Below are positions 37,251 to 44,983 of a stretch of 64,000 nucleotides of DNA, in pieces; position 1 is the stretch's first letter, and each line of letters starts with the position of its first letter. This DNA comes from Deltaproteobacteria bacterium. GTDB lineage: Bacteria > Myxococcota_A > Polyangia > Polyangiales > Ga0077539. The stretch covers positions 46,933 through 110,932 of the forward strand of contig JADJAE010000025.1 in NCBI GenBank assembly GCA_016704445.1, given 5' to 3'. The notes beneath the pieces were generated by a model that worked only from the letters and a program-made list of their open reading frames with translations, was not told where the DNA came from and did not search any database. The position numbers were made by a program, and so were the translations under genes.

Positions 37251-38084
37251 CTACGGGTCGGTGGTGTCGTCGGCGGGGGCGGTCGCGCCGTGCTTGCGCG
37301 CGCGCTCCTGCCCGACGTGCTGGCGGTAGCTCGGCCCGTCGATGTCGAGCCGCAGCGCCCGCATCGCGAGCCGATCGAGGATCGCCGCCGCCACCGTCGG
37401 GTCGCCGAGGTAGCGACCCCAGGCGCTGAGCTTGATGTTCGACGTGATGGCCGTCGCCGCGTGCGTGTGCCGACGGTCGAGCAGGTTGTAGAGCGTGTGC
37501 GCCGCCGTCGGCTCGTCCTCGCGCTTCTTGACCTGCCCGAGGCCCACGTCGTCGATGATGAGCAGCGCCGGCGCGCACCAGCGCTTGAGCCGCGTGTGGT
37601 AGCTGCCGTCCGCGAGGCCCGCGTACAGGTCGTCGAGCAGATCGACGCAGCGGGCGTAGCGCACCGACAGCCCCTGCTGGCAGGCGCGCAGCCCGAAGGC
37701 CATCAGCAGGTGGCTCTTCCCCGTGCCGCTCTTGCCCGTGAGGATCAGGTCCTCCTGGCGGCCCACCCACGCGAGGTTGCCCAGCTCCATCACCACGCCG
37801 CGGTCGAGGCCCGGCTGGAAGGCCCAGTCGAAGCTCTCGAGCGTCTTGCGCTCGGGCAGCCCGCTCATCGTGATGCGCCGCTCGATGCGCCGCTCGTGCT
37901 TGACCTGCGCCTGCTCGCCGAAGACCCGGTCGAGCAGCGCGCTCGGCGCCGGCCGCTCGCGCGTGGCCCAGTCGAGGTACGCCTCGAGGTGCTCGCTCGT
38001 GTGCGTCAGTCCGAGGACCGCGAGGTGTCGTCGCAGTCGCTCGAGCATCTCTCCGGGGTCGGGGGCGTCTCGTTGTCTTCCCAT
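37251..38084 (-). CDS. istB: IS21 helper ATPase IstB (element 2)
   Basis: 277 residues from ATG 38084, preceded by AAGGAG. The N-terminal helical domain (LERLRRHLAVLGLTHTSEHL) precedes Walker A LILTGKSGTGKSHLLMAFGL and Walker B PALLIIDDVGLGQVKKRE, then ATAITSNIKLSAWGRYLGDP. It overlaps the end of istA in another frame. It is intact and is the transposition helper. Confidence 0.9.
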   Translation of the reverse strand: MGRQRDAPDPGEMLERLRRHLAVLGLTHTSEHLEAYLDWATRERPAPSALLDRVFGEQAQVKHERRIERRITMSGLPERKTLESFDWAFQPGLDRGVVMELGNLAWVGRQEDLILTGKSGTGKSHLLMAFGLRACQQGLSVRYARCVDLLDDLYAGLADGSYHTRLKRWCAPALLIIDDVGLGQVKKREDEPTAAHTLYNLLDRRHTHAATAITSNIKLSAWGRYLGDPTVAAAILDRLAMRALRLDIDGPSYRQHVGQERARKHGATAPADDTTDP

Positions 38085-39634
38085 GGGGGCTCCTTGTGGC
38101 GGGTGCCGACGACCGGGAGTCGGTCGTACTCGTCGAGGTCCCGGCCGCGCGTCTCCGCTCGCCCGAGCGCGCCCTCGGCGCGCGCCACGGCGCCCTCGGT
38201 GACGTACTCGGCGAGGGTGCGCGGCGTGGCGCGGGCCTCCAGGATGCGGGCGACGGCGCGGTGCTCGAAGGCGCCGTAGGTCTTCGCGTGGCCGAGCGCG
38301 AGCGCGAGGTCGTCGCTCGTGAAGCGCTCGCGCAACAGCAGCACCTGCCGCGCCTGGTAGCTGCACTGCCGCGTGCCCAGCCGCGTGAGGCCGGTGAAGA
38401 AATCTCGCGCCCCGTCGCCGAGGTCCTCGAAGATCGCGCGCAGGTGGTCGATGTCGGTGCCGCGGCGCGTGCTCGTGCGATGCACCGACGGCGGCGCGAC
38501 GTCGCGGCCCGCGCTGCGCGGCGCGAGCTCGTGGTGCGCGAGCAGCGTGAGGTCGGGCGCGTAGACGAAGAGCTCGCGCTCGGTCACGCGGACCGGCAGC
38601 ACGTCGTAGATCGCCTCGTAGGGCACCGCGTAGCGGTTGCCGTCCCACGCGACGAAGCCGTCGATGGAGCACAGGCGATAGGCCACGCGCGCGGTGTCGT
38701 AGGGGTGCCGCGGCAGCGGTTGGAGGTACGGCGCCTCCTCGGCGAAGAGCTCGATCACCGGGCGCTTGAGCCGCTTGTGGACGCGCGGATCGCAGACCCT
38801 GTCGTGCCAGCGGGCGAGCTGCGCGCGGAGGTCCTCGGCGTCGCGAAACTCCCGCCCGTTGAGGAAGGATCGCTCGTACTCCCAGAAGCTCCGCTCGACC
38901 TTGGGCTTGTCGTTGGGACGCATCGGCCGACACGCGATGGGCCGGAAGCCGTAGTAGGTCGCGAAGGCCAGGAAGCGCGGGTTGTAGAGGGGCTTGGAGC
39001 CCTCGTAGCCGAGCACGACGGGCTTCTGGTTGTCGTACTTGCAGTGCGCGGGCACGCCACCCAGGCGAGCGAAGGTGGCGACGTGGGCGTCCATCAGCGC
39101 GTGCAGGTCGCACCGCTCGTGGACGCGGAAGACCTTGCGCCGGCTGTGGCAAAGCACGAAGCCGTGGATCTGCACCGTGAGGCGACCGCCGCCCGTGAGC
39201 GGGACGGTGCAGGGGGTCCAGTCGCTCTCGGCCATCTCGCCCGGGCCGTGCGTGGGCGTCGGCAGGCTCGGCGTGACGACGGGGCGCGGGCGCACCTCGC
39301 GGACGTGATCCTTGATGGCCGTGTAGCCGCCCGCGTAGCCCTCCTCGGAGATCGTCTCGAAGACCCGCTGCGCGGTGATGTCCTCGTACTTGCGCAGCAG
39401 CTCCGCGATGCGCTCGGCCCACGGCGTGACCTTGGTGTCCCGCGGCGCACGCAGGGGCTTCTCGGGCAGCGCGCTGTGCGGCTGAGCGAGCGCGGCCTCG
39501 TGCCCCGCGAGGAGCTTGCGCACGGTGTTGCGCGCGACCCCGAGCGACCGCGCCACGGAGCGCACGCCCATGCCCTGGCGCGTGAGCAGCACCACCTGGA
39601 GGATGAGCTCCTCGCGGCTACTCCACGACGGCAT
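38006..39634 (-). CDS. istA: IS21 transposase IstA (element 2)
   Basis: About 542 residues from ATG 39634. The HTH is MGVRSVARSLGVARNTVRKL. The DDE-type core has Asp in GEMAESDWTPCTVPLTGG, Asp in VPAHCKYDNQKPVVLGYEGS and Glu in PNDKPKVERSFWEYERSFL. The C-terminal domain has DGFVAWDGNRYAVPYEAIYD and YGAFEHRAVARILEARATPR. The start overlaps the end of the parB-like gene, so the genes are coupled. The frame is intact. Confidence 0.9.
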   Translation of the reverse strand: MPSWSSREELILQVVLLTRQGMGVRSVARSLGVARNTVRKLLAGHEAALAQPHSALPEKPLRAPRDTKVTPWAERIAELLRKYEDITAQRVFETISEEGYAGGYTAIKDHVREVRPRPVVTPSLPTPTHGPGEMAESDWTPCTVPLTGGGRLTVQIHGFVLCHSRRKVFRVHERCDLHALMDAHVATFARLGGVPAHCKYDNQKPVVLGYEGSKPLYNPRFLAFATYYGFRPIACRPMRPNDKPKVERSFWEYERSFLNGREFRDAEDLRAQLARWHDRVCDPRVHKRLKRPVIELFAEEAPYLQPLPRHPYDTARVAYRLCSIDGFVAWDGNRYAVPYEAIYDVLPVRVTERELFVYAPDLTLLAHHELAPRSAGRDVAPPSVHRTSTRRGTDIDHLRAIFEDLGDGARDFFTGLTRLGTRQCSYQARQVLLLRERFTSDDLALALGHAKTYGAFEHRAVARILEARATPRTLAEYVTEGAVARAEGALGRAETRGRDLDEYDRLPVVGTRHKEPPWEDNETPPTPERCSSDCDDTSRSSD

Positions 39635-40541
39635 CACGCAGGTCCCTTCCGGCGAGCGCTCGGGCGATCGACGCGCTGAGGTGGGTGAGCACCGGCGCCG
39701 ACGCGCCCATCGCCTCGGTGAGCAGCGCCGTCACCGCGGGCTCGAAGGCGTCCAGCGGCTTGTCGCGCAGCCGCACCTGCAACCGCGAGGCGATGCGCGT
39801 CACCGACTCGATGTCCCCGAGGAAGAGGTCGGCCTCGGTCTTCGCCCGCGGCGCCGGAGCGGCGCGCAGGATCGGCGCACGCTCCGCGAGGGCGTCGGCG
39901 AGCCAGCGCCCGCGCGCCTCGGCGTCGGGCAGCGCGAGCACCGTCTGCACCATCCGCGCGGCCTGCGCGACGGTCAGCCCGCGGCGCTGCGCGACGGCCG
40001 AGGCCATCGGCTGGTTGTCATGTGACAACCGCCCGAGGTCGGCCGCGACGCGGGCGCCGACGAGGCCCAGGCGCACGTCGGCCTGCACCTGCTCGTGCAG
40101 GCCCTCGGCGAGCGTCAGCCGGCGACACACCCAGCTCTTGTCGTGCCCCAGCAGGCGACCGATCTCGGGCTGCGTGAGCTTGTGCTGGCGGTAGAGCGCG
40201 CGGCACAGCCACGCCTCCTCCAGCTCCGTCAGCGCGTGACCGCGATTGAGCGTCGCGAGCGCGGCCGTCGCGGCGACGACGTCGATGGGGAGCACGCGCA
40301 CCCGCAGCTCGCCCCAGCCGAGCGCGCGGGCGGCGCGCAGGCGGGTGAAGCCGTCGATGACCTGGAGGGTGTCGTCGTCGTCGCGGTACGTCGCGAGCGC
40401 GGTGAGCTGCCCGTGGAGCTCGAGCGACTGGCGCATCGGGCGCACGGCCTCGTCGCTGAGCACGCGCAGCGCCGCGAGGGTCTCGCCGAGGGAGGCGGTG
40501 GCGACCATGCGCTCGTCGGGGGCGGGGCTCGGCCGGGTCAT
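39618..40541 (-). CDS. ParB/Spo0J-like DNA-binding protein carried by the IS21-like element
   Basis: 307 residues. LQVIDGFTRLRAARALGWGE is the ParB N-terminal nuclease-fold signature, and LTQPEIGRLLGHDKSWVCRR is the ParB-type HTH. No ParA gene is adjacent. As it overlaps istA and lies inside the terminal repeats, it belongs to the element rather than to a host partition locus. It may bind the transposon ends, regulate transcription or give target immunity; these are inferences. An internal ATG at 40508 is an alternative start. Confidence 0.8.
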   Translation of the reverse strand: MTRPSPAPDERMVATASLGETLAALRVLSDEAVRPMRQSLELHGQLTALATYRDDDDTLQVIDGFTRLRAARALGWGELRVRVLPIDVVAATAALATLNRGHALTELEEAWLCRALYRQHKLTQPEIGRLLGHDKSWVCRRLTLAEGLHEQVQADVRLGLVGARVAADLGRLSHDNQPMASAVAQRRGLTVAQAARMVQTVLALPDAEARGRWLADALAERAPILRAAPAPRAKTEADLFLGDIESVTRIASRLQVRLRDKPLDAFEPAVTALLTEAMGASAPVLTHLSASIARALAGRDLRDAVVE

Positions 40542-40739
40542 CGCCGCGGGTTTGCGCCCGGGCCTGCCCCGTGACGAGCCTGGCTCGTGACGGCGTGTCC
40601 CACGATTCGCGACGGAAACCCTTCCACGGAAGGCGTTTGCGCGCCGAGGGTGGCTCGTGACACCGGGGGCTCCGTCCCACGGGGGGCGCGGATCCCGCGA
40701 GAATCCTCGCGAAGCGTCGCTCGAGCCTGGCGCGTGACA

Positions 40740-41069
40740 GGGTCGCCTCCTCGTCCCAGATCTCGAGGATCTTGCGCTGGAGTTTCACCGGGTTGCCGTC
40801 GGAGGTTGGCGCGTGACCGGGCGGCGGGTCCGGGGGTGGCGCGGGCGCGTCGCCGGGGGTGCGAGCCGCCGCGCGATGCTTCCGCTGGCGCAGGCGCTCG
40901 TCCTCGCGGGCCTCGTCGAGGTCGAGGGCGCGTCGCCGACGCGCGAGGGCGTTGTCACGTTGGGCGCGACACACCGGGCCGCAGACGCGCTGCGTGCCCC
41001 GCCCGCCGCCGGGTGAGGGACGAACCGCTTCCGGCACTGGGCGCAACGCGGGTGCTCGCGGGGCTTCAT
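40740..41069 (-). pseudogene. zinc-finger accessory ORF of IS21-like element 2, frame break
   Basis: ATG 41069 reads MKPREHPRCAQCRKRFVPHP. After a G/C run near 41010 the sequence continues one base over as GTQRVCGPVCRAQRDNALAR and an Arg/Glu-rich helix, then PVKLQRKILEIWDEEATLSR. The paired Cys pattern equals that of the Cys-rich ORF in IS21-like element 1, so this protein type travels with such elements. The 3' end is unclear. Confidence 0.45.
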
Positions 41070-41190
41070 CCGCCGAGCAGTCCACACCCAGGGGTGGGTC
41101 ACGATCCCGCCGCGGCGGCCCGGCGGGCGAACCCGCCGGGTGGGTCACGAAGTCGTCGCGAGGTGGGTCACGGAACGGGCGCCGCTAAAG

Positions 41191-42578
41191 GCCTGAAGGG
41201 CCTGGAGGTTGCGGTCCAGCGTCTGCCACGCCCGGCCGGGGTGATTCGCCGAGCGGGGGATGCCTGCTGTCTCCAGGAGCTTCTTCCCGCTGAGCACGAG
41301 GTGGTCCTGCCCGGTGCTGTGGTCCCAGCGCCAGCGGATCGGCAGGAGGAGCCCGAGGGCCAGCGCGTGGGGATGCGTCCGCTCGTCGATGTGGGCCAGT
41401 TCGACGGGCGCCGGCGTCCAGAGCGTGCCGATCTCCCCCGTGCTCTTGCGGACGCCCTCGTAGAGCACGGGGTGGATCACCAGTTCCATCCCCTCCAGGG
41501 CCCACTCCGAGCCCCGTAGCGCCTCGCCCCGCTGGGTGACCGCGAGAATGGGCCCTCGCAACCGCAGCGATCCGTCCGTGTTGTAGACAGCGATCTCCAG
41601 GCGGGTGAGGGCCTCGACCTCGTGGGCGATCTTCTGCCGGATGCGGGGCTCACGCCGTGACCTCTCGGAGAGCCCCAGCGCGTCCAGATGCCCGTTGAGG
41701 TTCCAGCGAATGCGCCCGGTGCGCCCGGCGGTCGTAAAGAGGCGTTGCAGGGCGGCCCAGTGCCGCAGCCCATGCCAGGACCTCCACTTCCGGATCGCCT
41801 CGATGAGCTGCAGGGGAATCTCGTGGACGTCGAGCCGCAGACCCATCTTTCCCCGGGCGTCGGGGGCGATGATCTCCGCGCGCCCATCGCGCATCGGGGC
41901 CCGGAACTCACCCGTCTTCGGAAGATCCTTCCATCGTGTGAGCAGCGTGTGATGGGTCTTGCCCGCATCGAGCGCGATGAAGGGGCGGCGCAGATCCCGT
42001 AGGAGGGCGTACCAGGCCCCGTAGATGCGCGCGAGGATCGAGACCTCCAGGAGCGCATGCGCATGAAGAAGCGCTTGGAGCGCTCCCAGGGCGATGGAGC
42101 GCTCGTCCGGAGCGGTCAGGTGGCGCTCGAGTGCCTCCACCAGCAGGGCCTCGACGCGCGGCCAATCGAGCCCGCGGGCCTGACCGATCTGGCGACGCCA
42201 GGCCGTGGCGCTGCGATCGTCGGGCGCGAGCTGGAGCCAGTGCTCGATCTCGTCGAGCGCCGCCTCCGTAGGCGGAACCAGGGGCAGCGAGATCGTCGCG
42301 TCGTCCCCCGCGGGACGGCCCCATAGGGCCTCGAGCTCCTCGATCATGCGCCGGGCCCCAACGTGCAGCGCCGAGCCCTCGATGATCGTGCGCAAACCCT
42401 GGAACGCACGGGCGACGCGGCTCTCCGGGGAGGGCGTCTCCGGGGCGGCCTCGCGGTCCCCATCCCGGGCGAGGATGCGTTCGGTGAGCGGCCGTCGCAG
42501 GGCGACCTCGACCAGCCGACGAAGGCGCTCTTCGAGTGACGTCGGGGCGAGTCGGAGCAGCGGCACGGAAGGGTGCAC
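41191..42578 (-). pseudogene. rep2, 5' part (replication initiator-like, interrupted)
   Basis: GTG 42578 starts a protein paralogous to rep1 over almost its whole length. Shared blocks include IALDAGKTHHTLLTRWKDLP, WHGLRHWAALQRLFTTAGRT, GPILAVTQRGEALRGSEWAL, EGMELVIHPVLYEGVRKSTG and HALALGLLLPIRWRWDHSTG. It breaks after NLQALQA, where the IS21-like element entered. A replication role is inferred from the adjacent iterons and from the rep1-dnaB operon, not from a recognised Rep domain. Confidence 0.75.
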
Positions 42579-42731
42579 ACGGCGACCATACCGTATGTTC
42601 TACCGGGCTGCGGCAGGCCCAGGCGTGACGCTGCCGCCGACCGACTGCTGGGGCGACAACGACAGCAGATCACCCGCGGCTTCGCGGGCACGTTCTGTGA
42701 CACGACCAACCATCGCGGCGCCGGATCCGTA

Positions 42732-42923
42732 GTGGGCCTGGACGCGACGCAGTTCGCCGACCACTCGCTGCGCGTGGGCTTCGTCACCAGCGCCGTGCGC
42801 GCAGGCAAAGGGGTCCCGAAGATCATGGAGCAGACGGGGCACCGCAGCGCCAACACCGTGATGGCCTATGTGCGCGAGGCCGACCGCTGGCGCGACCCGG
42901 CCTCCGGGGGCATCGGGCTGTAG
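42732..42923 (+). pseudogene. 3' fragment of the tyrosine recombinase (direct repeat, right copy)
   Basis: It reads GLDATQFADHSLRVGFVTSA ... EQTGHRSANTVMAYVREADR, nearly identical to the end of the gene at 33162-34247, including the stop codon. The 249-bp repeat extends to 42980 and includes an octamer array. Bases 42590-42731 upstream hold no recognisable gene. Confidence 0.8.
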
Positions 42924-42924
42924 G

Positions 42925-42980
42925 ACGTTGAGACGCCTGAATGTCTGGACGTTGTAGCGTTTAGACGTCGAAGCGCCTGG
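42925..42980 (+). repeat. octamer array R2
   Basis: Seven unspaced octamers: acgttgag, acgcctga, atgtctgg, acgttgta, gcgtttag, acgtcgaa, gcgcctgg. It lies between the recombinase fragment and the phd operator. Confidence 0.8.
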
Positions 42981-42986
42981 ATTGCG

Positions 42987-43007
42987 TTAGTCCTGCCTGT
43001 GGACTAA
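42987..43007. promoter_or_regulatory. palindromic operator upstream of phd-vapC
   Basis: TTAGTCC-tgcctgt-GGACTAA is a perfect 7-bp inverted repeat 11 bp before the phd start, the usual position for toxin-antitoxin autoregulation. Confidence 0.6.
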
Positions 43008-43018
43008 CATCGGCGCCT

Positions 43019-43264
43019 ATGGAAACGGTGAACGTTCACGACGCCAAGACCCACCTGTCGAAGCTGCTCGAACGCGTGGAAGCTGGCGAAGAGGTGATCA
43101 TCGCGCGGGCCGGCAAGCCGATCGCGCGGTTGGTTCCCCTGGCGCCGAAGCCACGCATCGCCGGTGACCTCGCAGGCCGCGGCAGGATCGCTGACGACTT
43201 CGACGCGCCGATGAGCGACGAGGCGCTGTGGGATCGGGGCGCCGTCGAGCCCGCCGACCGGTGA
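43019..43264 (+). CDS. Phd/YefM-type antitoxin
   Basis: 81 residues: METVNVHDAKTHLSKLLERV then EAGEEVIIARAGKPIARLVP, the complete Phd/YefM DNA-binding fold. The flexible C-terminal tail (DFDAPMSDEALWD) would wrap the toxin. The TGA overlaps the GTG of vapC (GTGA). It should repress its own operon through the palindrome just upstream. Confidence 0.9.
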   Translation: METVNVHDAKTHLSKLLERVEAGEEVIIARAGKPIARLVPLAPKPRIAGDLAGRGRIADDFDAPMSDEALWDRGAVEPADR

Positions 43265-43641
43265 CGTTCCTGATAGATACCCACGTTTTATTGTGGTGGC
43301 GTCTCACCCCGGATCGACTTCGGCCCGAGTCCCGAGCGCTCCTCGCCGATCGGGGAAACACCGTCCTCTGGAGTGCCGCGACCGCGTGGGAGATCAGCAT
43401 CAAAACAGGGATCAGCAAGCTCGATGTGGGGATTCCCATCGGCGAGTTCTGCGTGTCCACGACCCGATTGGGCTTCGACTGGCTCCCCATCACCGCCGAG
43501 CACTGCGCTGCGATGGTCGAACTCCCCCGTCTGCACGGCGATCCCTTTGATCGCATGCTCGTGGCGCAGGCGACCGTCGAAGGTATCCCGTTGATGTCCG
43601 ATGACCCACAGGTTGTGCGCTATCCGATTCGCGTCGTCTGA
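43261..43641 (+). CDS. vapC: VapC-type PIN-domain toxin
   Basis: 126 residues from GTG 43261. The PIN acids appear in FLIDTHVLLWW (Asp 5), the WEISIKTGISKLDV region (Glu) and LHGDPFDRMLVAQATVEGIP (two Asp). VapC toxins are RNases, often cutting initiator tRNA or rRNA. It is translationally coupled to the antitoxin. The pair is bracketed by octamer arrays R2 and R3. Confidence 0.9.
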   Translation: MTFLIDTHVLLWWRLTPDRLRPESRALLADRGNTVLWSAATAWEISIKTGISKLDVGIPIGEFCVSTTRLGFDWLPITAEHCAAMVELPRLHGDPFDRMLVAQATVEGIPLMSDDPQVVRYPIRVV

Positions 43642-43694
43642 CCCCCCCGTCGAGGAGCGTGCCGCGTACCGTCGCGCCCCGAGCTACCGGCTGG

Positions 43695-43734
43695 ACGCGT
43701 CGACGTTGAAACACTTCAACGTCTAGACGTTTGA
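43695..43734 (+). repeat. octamer array R3
   Basis: Five unspaced octamers: acgcgtcg, acgttgaa, acacttca, acgtctag, acgtttga. It lies after vapC and before the convergent Uma2 gene. Confidence 0.75.
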
Positions 43735-43783
43735 TCGCGCCGGTTCGCCGGAAGCGGTCGAACCTGTGCAGCGGGTGCGTGAA

Positions 43784-44383
43784 TCAGGGGGCCCATAGTC
43801 TGGCGAGGGCGAGTGGCAGCGCATCGAAGGGCTCCGCACGCACCACCGCGTCGCCGCGGTAGACATTCACCAGCAGCCACCCGATGTCCGCTCGGCGAAA
43901 CACCTCGACGGTGTGCAGCGCGGGTGAGACCAGCCACGCATGTGCGACGCCCTCGCGGTAGTAGATCGCGAGCTTGTCGTCCCGGTCACGCGCCTCCGTC
44001 GAAGGCGACAGCACCTCGCACACCCAGTCGGGCGCGATGGAGGCGAACACGTCATCGATGAACCCCTCGGGCACCCGCTCGCGCCGCCACCCGGCGAGAT
44101 CGGGGACCACCACATCAGGCAACGGCCCGAGGCGCAGTTCAGGCTCCATGAGGATGATCCACCCGCCGGGGTCACCCTCCCCGGGCGCGCCGAACCCGGC
44201 GAGCCCGATGGTGAGGCGCGTCGCGCCGTGCGCGTGCCGCAGCCGCGGGCGCGGCATGAGGACCAGCTCCCCTCCCAGGATCTCCGCGACCAGGGCCTCG
44301 TTCGCGTTACGGTAGCCCTCCACCACCGCGGGGTCGAGGTTCGGAAACTCCGGGTCGAGGGAGCGTGCGGCGTCACCTGACAT
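43784..44383 (-). CDS. Uma2-family (DUF820) PD-(D/E)xK nuclease-like protein
   Basis: About 199 residues. PDVVVPDLAGWRRERVPE and DWVCEVLSPSTEARDRDDKL are the family's D ... E-x-LSPST-x-x-x-D-x-x-x-K core; the rest (YYREGVAHAWLVSPALHTVE) fits. Uma2 proteins are putative nucleases of unknown cellular role, abundant in cyanobacteria and myxobacteria. ATG 44383 was preferred, with an alternative at 44407. Confidence 0.85.
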   Translation of the reverse strand: MSGDAARSLDPEFPNLDPAVVEGYRNANEALVAEILGGELVLMPRPRLRHAHGATRLTIGLAGFGAPGEGDPGGWIILMEPELRLGPLPDVVVPDLAGWRRERVPEGFIDDVFASIAPDWVCEVLSPSTEARDRDDKLAIYYREGVAHAWLVSPALHTVEVFRRADIGWLLVNVYRGDAVVRAEPFDALPLALARLWAP

Positions 44384-44480
44384 GCTGCCATCGTAGCCCA
44401 GCGTCATCGTCCCGGGAGATCCGGGACGTCAGCGCGGGCCGAACCCCATCTGCACCACGTCGTCGGAGAGCGGCGAGACC

Positions 44481-44801
44481 GTGTACTGCACCGACGGGCG
44501 GGCGCCGCCGAAGCCGTTCATCCTCACGGGCGGCGAACTGCGCGAGGGGCGCATGACGAAGAGATGGACGCAGGCACAGGCCGCGCGTGCGTTGGGGATC
44601 AGCGAACGGATGGTCCGGGGCGCAGAGGCCCAGCCAGATGGTCCGCTCGGCCGTTCGATACTCGCCGGACTCGACCGGCAGTACAGCGGCCGGAACCCGG
44701 CGGACCCTGCGGCGCTCCCCATGGAGGACCGTGACCGGCAGGAATTCGGCAACCCTTGCGGCACTTCCCATGATGCCTATTCGCCGACGCAGCTCCGATG
44801 A
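44481..44801 (+). CDS. small Xre-type HTH protein, apparently a detached Rep C-terminus
   Basis: 106 codons. FILTGGELREGRMTKRWTQA and QAARALGISERMVRGAEAQP mirror the end of rep1 (ILTGGEFAAWRKAKSWTQEQ then AAEVLGVSRWTVHRAESAP). It therefore probably derives from a third rep gene whose larger N-terminal part was lost. It could still act as a DNA-binding protein, but the start codon and expression are uncertain. Confidence 0.55.
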   Translation: MYCTDGRAPPKPFILTGGELREGRMTKRWTQAQAARALGISERMVRGAEAQPDGPLGRSILAGLDRQYSGRNPADPAALPMEDRDRQEFGNPCGTSHDAYSPTQLR

Positions 44802-44983
44802 TGGCACGAGATCGCCCGGGTCGACGAGTCACCCAACACGCGCGCGGCAGCGGGGTTTGAGCTCGCCGGGCGGCGCGATGAACCGCGCCACGTCGATGGC
44901 CCTCTGGAAGCCGGGCTCACCCTCCGGTACGGTGGGGTCTCCCGAAATTCGTTTGAAGCCCGACGTCCGCTACGGAGTTCTCG

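Larger units (their letters stand above)
37019..41190 (-). mobile_element. IS21-like element 2 with ParB-like and zinc-finger genes, 8-bp target duplication
   Basis: The ends CTTTGGCGGCGCCC (37019) and its near mirror GGGCGCCGCTAAAG (ending 41190) bound 4172 bp. The 8-bp repeat GCCTGAAG flanks it at 37011-37018 and 41191-41198. Repeated GTGACCC / CTCGTGAC motifs lie within the last ~200 bp of the left end and the last ~600 bp of the right end and are likely transposase-binding sites. The gene order on the minus strand is zinc-finger ORF, parB-like gene, istA, istB. Confidence 0.9.

Noticed and set aside
39618..40541. ParB-like gene as partner of parA at 57130
   Set aside because: It overlaps istA and lies inside the transposon's terminal repeats, and the ParA is of the small type that works with RHH proteins.
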